Program-made: the position numbers and the translations under genes
In this document: piece by piece, positions 8,221 through 16,993 of the stretch
How positions within the stretch are numbered: position 1 is the stretch's first letter
How the letters are laid out: each line of letters opens with the position of its first letter
Notes under the pieces: generated by a model
Seen by the model: the letters and a program-made list of their open reading frames with translations, nothing else
What the model was told of the DNA's origin: nothing
Databases searched by the model: none
Source: JADJDM01 sp044352985
Lineage (GTDB): Bacteria; Bacteroidota; Bacteroidia; B-17B0; Aurantibacillaceae
Direction: 5' to 3'
Length of the DNA stretch: 64,000 bases
Assembly (NCBI GenBank): GCA_044352985.1
Contig: JBILCU010000017.1
Span: 1-64,000 of the forward strand

Positions 8221-9744
8221 TTAAAATTGATTAGCAATTTTTATTAAGTGTTTCCGATCAATTTTTCCGTTTGAATTATAAGGGAACTCCTGTAAATAAA
8301 TTACTTTTTTTGGAAACATGTAAGCAGGTAAATTCAAATTCAATTCTTTTAGTTGATTTTCATTTTCAGTGGATTGAATAAAAGCAACAAGTTGCGGAAT
8401 TTTGTTGAACTCAACCGCAATAACCTTGTTATTGAAACCGTATTGATTTGAAATCACTTTTTCTATTTCTAACAATTCAACTCTAAACCCATTTATTTTA
8501 ACCTGCTCATCTGTTCTGCCAAGGAAAACAAAATTCCCATTTTCATTTAATACTACCCAATCACCGGTTTTATAAAATATATCTTGATTGTGCATAAAAA
8601 ATCGATGCGCTTCTTTATTTTTCAAATAAGCATTAATTACCTGTTCTCCTTTGATGCACAACTCTCCTGCCCTGCCCTGCTCTAAAAAACAGTTTCCGTT
8701 TTCATCCATCAATAATGCAAAATGATCTGGAAATAATTTCCCGATTGGTACAATGTCATTCATACTTTCACTTTGCGAATTTTCTTCTTCCCAAATGTAT
8801 CTGGAACAGACAATTGTTGTTTCTGTTGGACCATAAAAATTATGAATCACCGAATTCGGAATACATTTTTTCCACATTGCAGCCAAACTGTGTTTTAAAA
8901 CATCACCCGAAAAAAAAGAATAATGTACTGATGGCAAATGTATTTCCGGCAGGTATTTTTCTAGCAATTGCAAAACACCCGGCACCATGGAAACAACAGT
9001 TAATTGATGATTACGAATGATTTTGATGATTTCAATCGGTTTATTGATTTTATACGGAACAACATAAACAGATGCCCCGCAATTCCATGCACAAAACATA
9101 GAAAAAACCGATACATCAAAACTTAATTCATAAGGTTGCAAAAACCGATCGGAAGGCGTAAAGGAATATTCGTTTAAGTAATACTTAAAAAAAGCATTCA
9201 CATTTTTTCTGGAAACAGGAACACCTTTGGGTTCTCCGGTGCTGCCAGTTGTATATAATACATAGGAAATTTCTGAGTTGGAAATTGAACAATCAATCTC
9301 ACTAGATTGATTGTTTTGTTTGGAAAAAGTAAAATCCGACTTAATCAACTTGACATTCTTCGATTGTATTTTATGAAATTCCTCATTAAAACAAATCACA
9401 TATTTTAATTCAGCATCCTCACAAATTTTTGAAATTCGTTCAATCGGAAACTTTGAGTTTAATGGCAAATAAGCAGCTCCCAAAAAACTAACAGCTAAAA
9501 TATGGGCATAACTTTCAATGTTATCGGAACACTGAACACCAATGATTTCATCTTTGAGGTGTTTGATGTTTTGATATACAGAAAAAGAAAGTTGAAATAA
9601 TTCCTTATAGGTATAACTCTTTCCGGAAACAAAAATAGCGATAGCATCCGGTGTTTTTTTTAGCCAGTATAAGAATCCGGCTGAGATAATTGAATTATCA
9701 TCAACAAAATAATTTTCATCACGTAATTTTGAGTTGGCCGACAT
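8221..9744 (-). CDS. AMP-dependent ligase, amino acid adenylation (DltA-like) family
   Basis: The 507-residue protein has the adenylation core motifs in order: YTTGSTGEPKG (A3, about residues 164-174), NFYGPTETT (A5), GELCIKGEQV (A6), YKTGDWV (A7), FLGRTDEQVKINGFRVE (A8) and NGKIDR near the C-terminus (A10, with the catalytic Lys). It activates a carboxylic or amino acid as an adenylate and loads it on a carrier thiol, most likely the ACP at 7503-7748. Length and lack of condensation or thioesterase domains resemble DltA and other free-standing enzymes, not an NRPS module. No DltB-like acyltransferase is nearby. I use the ATG at 9744; a longer frame to 9786 would run into the divergent protease gene and its start. 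Confidence 0.87.
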   Translation of the reverse strand: MSANSKLRDENYFVDDNSIISAGFLYWLKKTPDAIAIFVSGKSYTYKELFQLSFSVYQNIKHLKDEIIGVQCSDNIESYAHILAVSFLGAAYLPLNSKFPIERISKICEDAELKYVICFNEEFHKIQSKNVKLIKSDFTFSKQNNQSSEIDCSISNSEISYVLYTTGSTGEPKGVPVSRKNVNAFFKYYLNEYSFTPSDRFLQPYELSFDVSVFSMFCAWNCGASVYVVPYKINKPIEIIKIIRNHQLTVVSMVPGVLQLLEKYLPEIHLPSVHYSFFSGDVLKHSLAAMWKKCIPNSVIHNFYGPTETTIVCSRYIWEEENSQSESMNDIVPIGKLFPDHFALLMDENGNCFLEQGRAGELCIKGEQVINAYLKNKEAHRFFMHNQDIFYKTGDWVVLNENGNFVFLGRTDEQVKINGFRVELLEIEKVISNQYGFNNKVIAVEFNKIPQLVAFIQSTENENQLKELNLNLPAYMFPKKVIYLQEFPYNSNGKIDRKHLIKIANQF

Positions 9745-9759
9745 TATTTTGTAAATTTC
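9728..9759 (+). promoter_or_regulatory. Bacteroidota-type promoter for the subtilase gene
   Basis: TTTG at 9728-9731 is followed after 20 bases by TAAATTTC at 9752-9759, one mismatch from TAnnTTTG. Transcription would start near 9764, about 13 bases before the ATG at 9777. The promoter lies within the 5' end of the divergent ligase gene, which supports the shorter start chosen for that gene. Confidence 0.5.
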
Positions 9760-9776
9760 GATAAAATAAATGAAAC

Positions 9777-11921
9777 ATGAATTCATTAAAACACTTACAT
9801 CAAACGAAAAAAATCATTTTCATTATCGTTTTTATTTTTTCAATAAACAGCATGTTCTCACAACAGGGGAAATTCAATTTTTATTTGCTGAACGAATTGC
9901 ATCAAAACAAAAGCGGTTTAATTGATGTACTTGTAAAATCGAATCATGAACTTTCAATAACTTATTTTAATCAACTTAATTGTAAGTTAATTAATCACTC
10001 CAATAACATCTATTCTATTCGCGCAGAACGTTCAACCATTTTAAAATTGGCAAAACAACCAGAGATTGTACGCATCGAAAAAATGAAAAATAATTTTAAA
10101 ACATTAGATGATACTTCAATTATCCGAAACAATATTTTACCTATTCATCAAGGCCTAGCTCCTATTCCACCTATGGGTTACAAAGGGAAAAATGTAGTGA
10201 TAGGTGTAATTGATACCGGCATCGATTTCGGACATCCTGATTTTAAAGATTCATTAGGAAATACCCGCGTAAAACACATTTGGGATCAGAAATTTTCTGC
10301 TGCTGCAAACACGCCTCAGCCTTATAATTATGGTCAGGAATGGGATAGTTTACAAATTATGCAAGGATTGTGCACTTCAGTAGATAACCAATATGGAAGT
10401 CATGGAACAAAAGTTTCAGGCGTGGCAGTAGGTAACGGAATTACTGCGCATCAATACCGTGGCATTGCTCCTGAAGCTGACATTATAGTGGTTGCATTGG
10501 ATTTTAATAATTCTACTAATTCTGTAATTACCGATGCGGTAAAATACATTTATGATAAAGCAGCTTCCATGGGAAAAGCATGTGTTATCAATTGCAGTTT
10601 GGGTGATTACTATGGTTCGCATGACGGTAAAGATTTGCAGGCAAAATTGATTGATTCGTACATTAATGAAACCAACGGAAGAGCCTTGGTTGCTGCTGCC
10701 GGTAACGGAGGCGAACTTCCAATACATTTGGGTTATTCTTCGATTAACGATACTAGTTTTACCTGGATGAAAAATAATACCAATGAAATTTATTTGGATG
10801 TGTATGCTGATTCGGCTGATTTTAAAAACCTTAATGTAAGTATTGGTGTTAGTGATAACAATTATACTTACAAAGGTAATTTCGGGTTCCGTTCCGTTGA
10901 TTCTTCTTTGTTTACAGTTGTTTACGATACCATTTACAATAACGGTAACCGAATTGGAACAATTTTGACTTATACCGATTACACTGATGGAGTTTATACA
11001 TTTTCGAGTTTAATACAACCAGACAGCTTAAATTATTTATGGTCGTTTGAAACGGCAGGTACAGGCAAAATAGATTCATGGAATTTTGATTTTATAGCAA
11101 GTGGTTTGCCTAGTTTTACACAATTATCTGCAATGGAAAAATACAAACGACCGGATACGCTACAAACAATTTGTTCGAGCTTTCAGTGTAGTAATGAGGT
11201 AATTTCAGTGGCTAATTATGTTGGAAGAAAAACGCATCTGGATTCGAGAAATTTAATTCATGTGGCAGAAGGCACAGTTGACAGCATTTACAGAACTTCA
11301 AGTTTTGGCCCAACACGCGATTTGAGATTGAAACCAGACATTGCAGCATCTGGAGAAAACATTATTACTGTTGGTGAAAGAGGTTTCATGAACTGGCTGA
11401 TTGCCAACCAACCGCATATTGTTACGGCAGACAGCATGCACATGATTTTTGGTGGAACATCTGCCGCTGCACCAATTGTTGCAGGATTTGCAGCCCTTTA
11501 TTTTGAGGCATTTCCAAATGCAAGCAACGAACAACTGAAACAAGACATCATCAATTGTTCTAAAACCGATTTGTTTACAGGGGCAGTTCCTAACTACCAT
11601 TGGGGAAATGGTAAGCTAGATGGTTATGGTGCCATTACATGCAACTGGCCCCAAACAGTTGGTTTAAACAAACAACAAACTCTTCAAATGTTTGCCTATC
11701 CAATTCCATTTAAAAATGAACTTCACTTACCAATTCAGCATGCAATAAATGGTTTAGTGCAAATTTCCGACATCAGTGGAAGAATAGTATATGAGCAACA
11801 TATAAACTCAAAAGGCAATGAAGTAATCTCAATTAATTTATCCGATTTAAGTTCCGGAGTTTATTTGTTAAACATAGATGGTACTAATGAATCATTCAGG
11901 CAATTAGTGATTAAGGAATAA
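9777..11921 (+). CDS. S8 family serine peptidase (subtilase) with T9SS sorting domain
   Basis: The protein has 714 residues, with an N-terminal hydrophobic segment (about 13-28) as signal peptide, then a propeptide-like region. The subtilisin triad is complete: Asp146 in VIDTGID, His209 in GSHGTKV and Ser562 in GGTSAAAP. The catalytic domain has an insertion of roughly 200 residues between the His and Ser blocks, as in other large Bacteroidota subtilases. Residues about 640-714 form a T9SS type A domain (FAYPIPFKNELHL; ISGRIVYE; LSSGVYLLNI). It is probably an exported or surface-bound endopeptidase. It stands alone, read divergently from the adenylation enzyme. Confidence 0.93.
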   Translation: MNSLKHLHQTKKIIFIIVFIFSINSMFSQQGKFNFYLLNELHQNKSGLIDVLVKSNHELSITYFNQLNCKLINHSNNIYSIRAERSTILKLAKQPEIVRIEKMKNNFKTLDDTSIIRNNILPIHQGLAPIPPMGYKGKNVVIGVIDTGIDFGHPDFKDSLGNTRVKHIWDQKFSAAANTPQPYNYGQEWDSLQIMQGLCTSVDNQYGSHGTKVSGVAVGNGITAHQYRGIAPEADIIVVALDFNNSTNSVITDAVKYIYDKAASMGKACVINCSLGDYYGSHDGKDLQAKLIDSYINETNGRALVAAAGNGGELPIHLGYSSINDTSFTWMKNNTNEIYLDVYADSADFKNLNVSIGVSDNNYTYKGNFGFRSVDSSLFTVVYDTIYNNGNRIGTILTYTDYTDGVYTFSSLIQPDSLNYLWSFETAGTGKIDSWNFDFIASGLPSFTQLSAMEKYKRPDTLQTICSSFQCSNEVISVANYVGRKTHLDSRNLIHVAEGTVDSIYRTSSFGPTRDLRLKPDIAASGENIITVGERGFMNWLIANQPHIVTADSMHMIFGGTSAAAPIVAGFAALYFEAFPNASNEQLKQDIINCSKTDLFTGAVPNYHWGNGKLDGYGAITCNWPQTVGLNKQQTLQMFAYPIPFKNELHLPIQHAINGLVQISDISGRIVYEQHINSKGNEVISINLSDLSSGVYLLNIDGTNESFRQLVIKE

Positions 11922-11943
11922 TGAAATAAATTTACACTATTTG

Positions 11944-12095
11944 GTGGCTGAGCATAGTCGAAGCCACATTTATTAAGTCGGGGGTTCGATTTCGCTCAAC
12001 CGCCTTAATTTCTTCAATTTAAAGTCTAAAATTACACGAATGTTTCGGTTTTCTTTTTGATTTATTATCATTTTGAACGAAGTGAAGAATCTGGT
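11944..12095. repeat. cluster of dispersed intergenic repeat fragments
   Basis: GTGGCTGAGCATAGTCGAAG followed by CCAC folds on itself (GTGGCT with AGCCAC). It is followed by a TTCGATTTCGCTCAACCGCC segment and, at about 12070-12092, TTTTGAACGAAGTGAAGAATC. These resemble the CGAAG/GAGCG-type repeats common between genes in Bacteroidota and the islands at 101-140 and 63874-63922. No gene is evident in this part of the 11922-12361 gap. Confidence 0.4.
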
Positions 12096-12120
12096 TTAGC
12101 AAAATTAGTAATTCAAACAA

Positions 12121-12252
12121 ATGAAATATATATCAAAATCGAGTAGTACTACTTATGTTATATTTGAAGCTGATGATGTATATTTGAAAACAGTGAAGCA
12201 TATTAAAATAAATTTAGAAACAATGGGGTTTGGAAACATAAATACAAAATGA
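12121..12252 (+). CDS. possible small protein, 43 residues
   Basis: An ATG frame of 43 codons ends at TGA. The peptide begins MKYISKSSSTTYVIFEADD and ends GFGNINTK; it is polar, without a signal or membrane helix. I recognise no family and see no strong ribosome binding site, as is usual in this phylum. It may be a fragment of a decayed gene or a chance frame between the repeat cluster and the next lipoprotein gene. Confidence 0.2.
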   Translation: MKYISKSSSTTYVIFEADDVYLKTVKHIKINLETMGFGNINTK

Positions 12253-12361
12253 TAACTAATTTCAATTAAAATCATAGACAATAAAAACCCTATGAGAAAT
12301 AATTGTTTTCCAAATCAGTTTGCTTAAAAAAACAGTTATAACAAAATTAAAAACAAATAGA

Positions 12362-13543
12362 ATGAAAAACATTATACTTCTATTATTGGTAACTTTGATT
12401 TTTATGTTTTCATCTTGTAAAAAAGACGAACAAGAACCATTAATAACCAAAGATGTTATAAATGGAGTTGCTCAAAAAGGCCCATTTCTAAATGGCACTT
12501 CCATTGGTGTTTATGAGTTAAATGATCGCTACTCGCCCACAGGTAAAATTTATACTACTCAAATACTTGATAATTCAGGGCAATTTCAGTTGAATAATAT
12601 TTCATTAATTTCTCAATATGTTTTATTAAAAGCAGATGGTTATTATTTTAATGAAGTAACTGGAGCAAATTCTGTGTCGCCTATAACACTTTATGCATTA
12701 ACTGATATTACAAATAAAACAACTATCAATGTAAATTTACTTTCTAATTTAGAAAAAAGCAGAATCGAATATTTGACATCAACTGGTCTATCTTTTTCAA
12801 CTGCCAAAAATCAAGCAGAACAAGAAATACTTCGTGTTTTTTCTATTGTAAAGCCTGACATTATTGACTCGGATTTATTAAATATCTCGCAAGACGGCGA
12901 TAATAATGCCATTTTACTTGCTATATCATTAATCTTGCAAGGCTACAGAACAGAATCAGACCTGAGTGAATTATTAGCAAATATTAGCACAGATATTAGG
13001 CAAGATGGAATTCTTAATAGTCCAGCTTTAGGAAGTAAATTAATAAATGATGCTAAGTTGTTTAATTTGCCTCAATTACGATCTAATATTGAACAGCGCT
13101 ATACAAATCTTGGAATGACTGTTACAATTCCAAACTTCGAAAAATACATAAAACTATTTGTTGATAGTACATCTTATCAATTCACTAATAATATTATGTA
13201 TCCGGAGTTTAGTGGATATGGTGAAAATATTTTATTTGAAAACAAAACTAGTTTTACTTCTGGTTTGAGTTTAGCTGCAAATTTACCAATGGGAACTTCT
13301 TTAAAAATAATAATTCGTACAACAACTAATAGCAGTACATGGGCAATTCGGTTAATGCCAAATGGACCTGTAAATTGGAATTTTACACCATACGATTTTG
13401 CATCGATGAGTCAAGAATTTACCGCCACTGCTCCTGGAAGCAATAGTGATTTATATATTGAATTTACTCCAGGCAATTATTCTATTGAGTATTATGAAAA
13501 TAATTCAATTACTCCAACAAGAGTTAAAAACATTGTATTTTAA
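12362..13543 (+). CDS. lipoprotein of unknown function
   Basis: I use the ATG at 12362, which opens directly on a lipoprotein signal (MKNIILLLLVTLIFMFSSC, lipidated Cys at residue 19 followed by KKDEQEP); an earlier in-frame start at 12320 adds 14 charged residues ahead of it. The mature part begins with a segment, INGVAQKGPFLNGTSIGVYELN, that looks like a beta-sandwich carboxypeptidase-regulatory-like or adhesin-type domain (about residues 30-110). A mostly helical middle follows, and the C-terminal 120 residues are beta-rich (possible carbohydrate-binding fold). No enzyme motif is visible. Lys after the Cys is the common pattern for Bacteroidota lipoproteins. Confidence 0.75.
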   Translation: MKNIILLLLVTLIFMFSSCKKDEQEPLITKDVINGVAQKGPFLNGTSIGVYELNDRYSPTGKIYTTQILDNSGQFQLNNISLISQYVLLKADGYYFNEVTGANSVSPITLYALTDITNKTTINVNLLSNLEKSRIEYLTSTGLSFSTAKNQAEQEILRVFSIVKPDIIDSDLLNISQDGDNNAILLAISLILQGYRTESDLSELLANISTDIRQDGILNSPALGSKLINDAKLFNLPQLRSNIEQRYTNLGMTVTIPNFEKYIKLFVDSTSYQFTNNIMYPEFSGYGENILFENKTSFTSGLSLAANLPMGTSLKIIIRTTTNSSTWAIRLMPNGPVNWNFTPYDFASMSQEFTATAPGSNSDLYIEFTPGNYSIEYYENNSITPTRVKNIVF

Positions 13544-13610
13544 TAGTATTGGCAAAAAAACTATTAGCGAAAACAGTAACGGAATTATATTTAATTTGTC
13601 TTGACCTAAA

Positions 13611-13724
13611 CCAAAAGGAACATCTGAAAAAGATAAAGGCATTAATAGTATCTTTTACACTAAACGCAGTAATTTATACTTGTTGTACAAACTGAAAAAG
13701 GTAATATTAGTAAGAAATTGGTGA
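13611..13724 (+). pseudogene. possible remnant of a glycosidase 3' end
   Basis: A 37-codon stretch without a start of its own ends at TGA. It contains NSIFYTKRSNLYLL, which loosely resembles the C-terminal RFTTKGNNLYAI-type strand of GH29 alpha-L-fucosidases. It lies between a MITE and a lipoprotein gene, upstream of two glycosidase genes. The match is short and weak; it may be chance. Confidence 0.15.
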
Positions 13725-13760
13725 TTGAGAAATAATTAAAAAAAGTATCAATTGAACTAA

Positions 13761-13922
13761 GAGCCTGTTTAAAATTCATCTAATCTCTTTGTTATGCTTT
13801 TTTTTGGTTGCGAATTCGTTGGATTTTTTCGTCAGAACTATTCTATTATGACTGCAAAATCCGCCTTTTCTCACTCAAAAAAAAACTATAACAAATTCAT
13901 TTTATAAAATTTAAACAGGCTC
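13761..13922. mobile_element. 162-bp MITE-like element with TAA target duplication
   Basis: The ends are perfect inverted repeats over GAGCCTGTTTAAA (13761-13773 and the complement at 13910-13922), with weaker symmetry continuing inwards (TTTGTTAT followed by a T-run on both sides). Both flanks are TAA (13758-13760 and 13923-13925), as expected for a 3-bp target site duplication. It has no coding capacity, so it must have been moved by a transposase encoded elsewhere. GAGCCTGTTTAAA-type ends are typical of some DDE insertion-sequence families. The rest of the 13544-14069 gap is AT-rich and shows no gene. Confidence 0.75.
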
Positions 13923-14069
13923 TAAATAATTTTACAATTAAAGTAATTTTTTTTGTCAACCTAAACGCATTAATAAATCTTCAAAAAATAGCTAATTCAT
14001 TAGTTAGTCATAAATATTTAATATTATTTTTATATACTTAAAAAGTAAATTTTAGCTAATAATTTTACA

Positions 14070-16991
14070 GTGAAAAAAACACACAATCTAAAAGTTTTTC
14101 TTATATTCTTATTTATTACTCAAATCTGTAATGCTCAAAACTTTTCTGAAAATGTAAATCCGTTTATTGGCACAAATGAACATGGGCATACTTTTCCCGG
14201 TGCCTGCATGCCTTTTGGCATGGTGCAATTAAGTCCGGATACTAGAAACGATGGTTCCTGGGATGGCTGCAGTGGCTACCATTACAGCGATAGTTTAATA
14301 CTGGGTTTCTCGCACACTCACTTAAGCGGAACTGGTTGCAGCGATTATGGTGATGTGTTGATTCGTCCCTTTAATTTAATAAACCCCGAAGCATACGATA
14401 CACTTTTAAATGTTCCTGCATTTAAGTTAAATCATAAAAATGAAAAAGCAGAAGCCGGTTATTATTCTGTACAACTCGAGAATGGAATAAAATGTGAACT
14501 CACCGCAAGTAAACGAGCAGGAATTCATCAATATACTTTTCCCGTGGCTACTTTTCCTGCATTTATTATTGATTTAAAACATCGCGATGAAGTTTTATCT
14601 ACCTACATTAAAATTACAGGCGACAGAACTTTTGAAGGCAAGCGAAGCAGTAAAGCCTGGGCAAACAATCAGGTTGTTTATTTTTCGGGAGAGTTTTCGG
14701 AAGCGGTAGACTGGGATATTTTCATCAGCGATAAACTAGTTGCCGACCAATGTAAAAAAGGATCCTTGTTCAATGGAAGAAACTTAAAAGTTGTTGCTCG
14801 TTTACAAGACACCACTCAAAAACAAATCTTACTTAAAATTGCCATATCGCAAGTAAGCACAGATGGAGCAACCTCAAACTTAAAAGCAGAAGCCAATTCG
14901 AATGAGTTTGATCATTACGTAAAACAAGCGAAAAAAGAATGGAACAACGAATTATCAAAAATTAATATTAAAACAACGGATAAAAATCAATTGAGTATTT
15001 TTTATACTTCACTTTACCACTGCATGATTCATCCCTCATTGGCAAGCGATGCAGATGGCAAATATTTAGGGAGAGATTTTAAAGTGCACCAGGCAAAAGA
15101 TTTTGATTATTACACCGTGTTTTCACTTTGGGATACCTATCGCGCTTTACATCCTTTGTTTACATTGATAGATAAAAAACGAACACTGGATTTCATTAAA
15201 ACATTTATTGCCCAGTTTGAACAAGGAGGCCGATTGCCTGTTTGGGAATTATCATCTAACGAAACCGATTGCATGATTGGTTATCATTCCGTTTCGGTGA
15301 TTGCAGATGCTTTTGCAAAAGGCATTAATGAGTATGATAAGTTAAAAGCTTTGGAAGCCATGCTGAATAGTGCCAATGAAGATCGATTAGGGTTACATGC
15401 TTTGAAACAAAACAATATGATAACGATTGATGACGAATCCGAATCGGTGTCACGTACATTGGAATATGCCTACGATGACTGGTGCATTGCGCAAGTGGCA
15501 AAGGCGTTGAATCAGGAAATAGAATACCAAACTTATTTGAAACGTTCGCAGGCATGGAAAAACCTGTTTGAACCTCAAACAGGTTTTTTCAGGGCACGTA
15601 AAAACGGAACATGGTTAGAACCATTTGATCCAAAGCAAGTGAACAATCACTTCACCGAAGCCAATTCATGGCAATATTCATTTTATGTGCCACAAGCCAT
15701 TCCCGAATTAATTAATAAACATGGTGGAAAAGAAAATTTTGAAAAAAAACTGGATGAATTATTTCATGCCACAACAAAAACAACTGGCAGAACACAAGCC
15801 GATATTACAGGATTAATTGGACAGTATGCACACGGAAACGAACCAAGTCATCACATTACTTACTTGTATAATTACACCGGCAATTATTCAAAAACAGCTC
15901 ATTATGTTGATACCATTTGTAATTCGTTTTACACCAACAAAGCCGATGGTTTAATTGGCAATGAAGACTGCGGACAAATGAGCGCTTGGTATGTGTTCAG
16001 CACACTAGGCTTTTATCCGGTTTGTCCGGGAGCAAATGAGTACGCATTAGGTAAACCACAAGTTGATGCCATAACTTTGCAATTGCACAATGGTAAAAAA
16101 TTGGAAATCGTAAAAGATGCCAAGTTTGATGCTACAAAAAATTATTCCTTTTCATTAAACAAAGCTCCTTTAAATACGTTGTTCATTTCTCATAATGAAA
16201 TTATGAATGGTGGAAAATTAACATTTTCCAACTCACCAAAACCAATCAATTATCAATTGCCACAAATGAGTATTTATGCTCTTGAATTGCTTACTACGCC
16301 TATAATAAATTGTACGCAACAATTGTTTACTGATTCAACAAAAATTGAAATTAAATCATTGGAGAAAAACGGAACGATTTATTACAGCATTAATGATTCT
16401 CTACAATTCAACATTTATAAAGAACCGTTTTATGTAAAACAAAATTCGATCATTCGAACCTATCTTCAAAAAGAAGAATTAAAAAGTAGCATTGGAATTT
16501 CGTCCATTCACAAAAAACCAAACAGCTGGAAAATTTCTATTATAAATCCTTACAATTCGCAATACACTGCCGGTGGCGATATTGGATTGATTGATGGATT
16601 GAGAGGAGAAATCAATTGGAAAAAAGGGAACTGGCAAGGCTATCAACCGCATAATATGGAAGTGATTATTGAATTGGATTCTGTAAAAGATATTCAACGA
16701 ATTACAGCAGGTTGTTTGCAGGATACTCGTGCATGGATTTTCTTTCCGGTTAAAATGGAAATACTTACATCATCCAACGGATTTTCGTTTAAACCAGCTG
16801 CCGAATTTGAACTTTCAGAAGAGGAAAGTAATGAGGTAGAAATAAAAAATATCGGAGGGGAAATCAACCAATTTAATAAGCAGGTAAAATTTGTAAAAGT
16901 GATACTAGAAAACTATGGCAAACTACCCGACTGGCATCCCGGAAATGGTGATGATGCATTTATTTTCGTTGATGAAATTGTGATCGAATAA
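14070..16991 (+). CDS. GH92 family alpha-mannosidase with C-terminal beta-sandwich domains
   Basis: The start is GTG, giving a 973-residue secreted protein with a signal peptide (about residues 1-22). The GH92 opening NPFIGTNEHGHTFPGACMPF and DGCSGYHYSD are clear. In the catalytic (alpha/alpha)6 domain, GNEPSHH carries the acid Glu (about residue 591) and GNEDCGQMSAW (about 630-640) carries the Asp of the base pair. GH92 enzymes are Ca-dependent exo-acting alpha-mannosidases. Residues about 745-815 look like a chitobiase/hexosaminidase C-terminal domain (ITYYSIND-type strand) and about 830-973 like an F5/8 C galactose-binding fold. It is 2 bases from the GH16 gene, so the pair is an operon. 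No susC/susD pair is nearby. Confidence 0.92.
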   Translation: MKKTHNLKVFLIFLFITQICNAQNFSENVNPFIGTNEHGHTFPGACMPFGMVQLSPDTRNDGSWDGCSGYHYSDSLILGFSHTHLSGTGCSDYGDVLIRPFNLINPEAYDTLLNVPAFKLNHKNEKAEAGYYSVQLENGIKCELTASKRAGIHQYTFPVATFPAFIIDLKHRDEVLSTYIKITGDRTFEGKRSSKAWANNQVVYFSGEFSEAVDWDIFISDKLVADQCKKGSLFNGRNLKVVARLQDTTQKQILLKIAISQVSTDGATSNLKAEANSNEFDHYVKQAKKEWNNELSKINIKTTDKNQLSIFYTSLYHCMIHPSLASDADGKYLGRDFKVHQAKDFDYYTVFSLWDTYRALHPLFTLIDKKRTLDFIKTFIAQFEQGGRLPVWELSSNETDCMIGYHSVSVIADAFAKGINEYDKLKALEAMLNSANEDRLGLHALKQNNMITIDDESESVSRTLEYAYDDWCIAQVAKALNQEIEYQTYLKRSQAWKNLFEPQTGFFRARKNGTWLEPFDPKQVNNHFTEANSWQYSFYVPQAIPELINKHGGKENFEKKLDELFHATTKTTGRTQADITGLIGQYAHGNEPSHHITYLYNYTGNYSKTAHYVDTICNSFYTNKADGLIGNEDCGQMSAWYVFSTLGFYPVCPGANEYALGKPQVDAITLQLHNGKKLEIVKDAKFDATKNYSFSLNKAPLNTLFISHNEIMNGGKLTFSNSPKPINYQLPQMSIYALELLTTPIINCTQQLFTDSTKIEIKSLEKNGTIYYSINDSLQFNIYKEPFYVKQNSIIRTYLQKEELKSSIGISSIHKKPNSWKISIINPYNSQYTAGGDIGLIDGLRGEINWKKGNWQGYQPHNMEVIIELDSVKDIQRITAGCLQDTRAWIFFPVKMEILTSSNGFSFKPAAEFELSEEESNEVEIKNIGGEINQFNKQVKFVKVILENYGKLPDWHPGNGDDAFIFVDEIVIE

Positions 16992-16993
16992 TA

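Noticed and set aside
9744..9786. Longer start of the adenylation enzyme
   Set aside because: It would overlap the start of the divergent subtilase gene; the extra residues are unlike the family.
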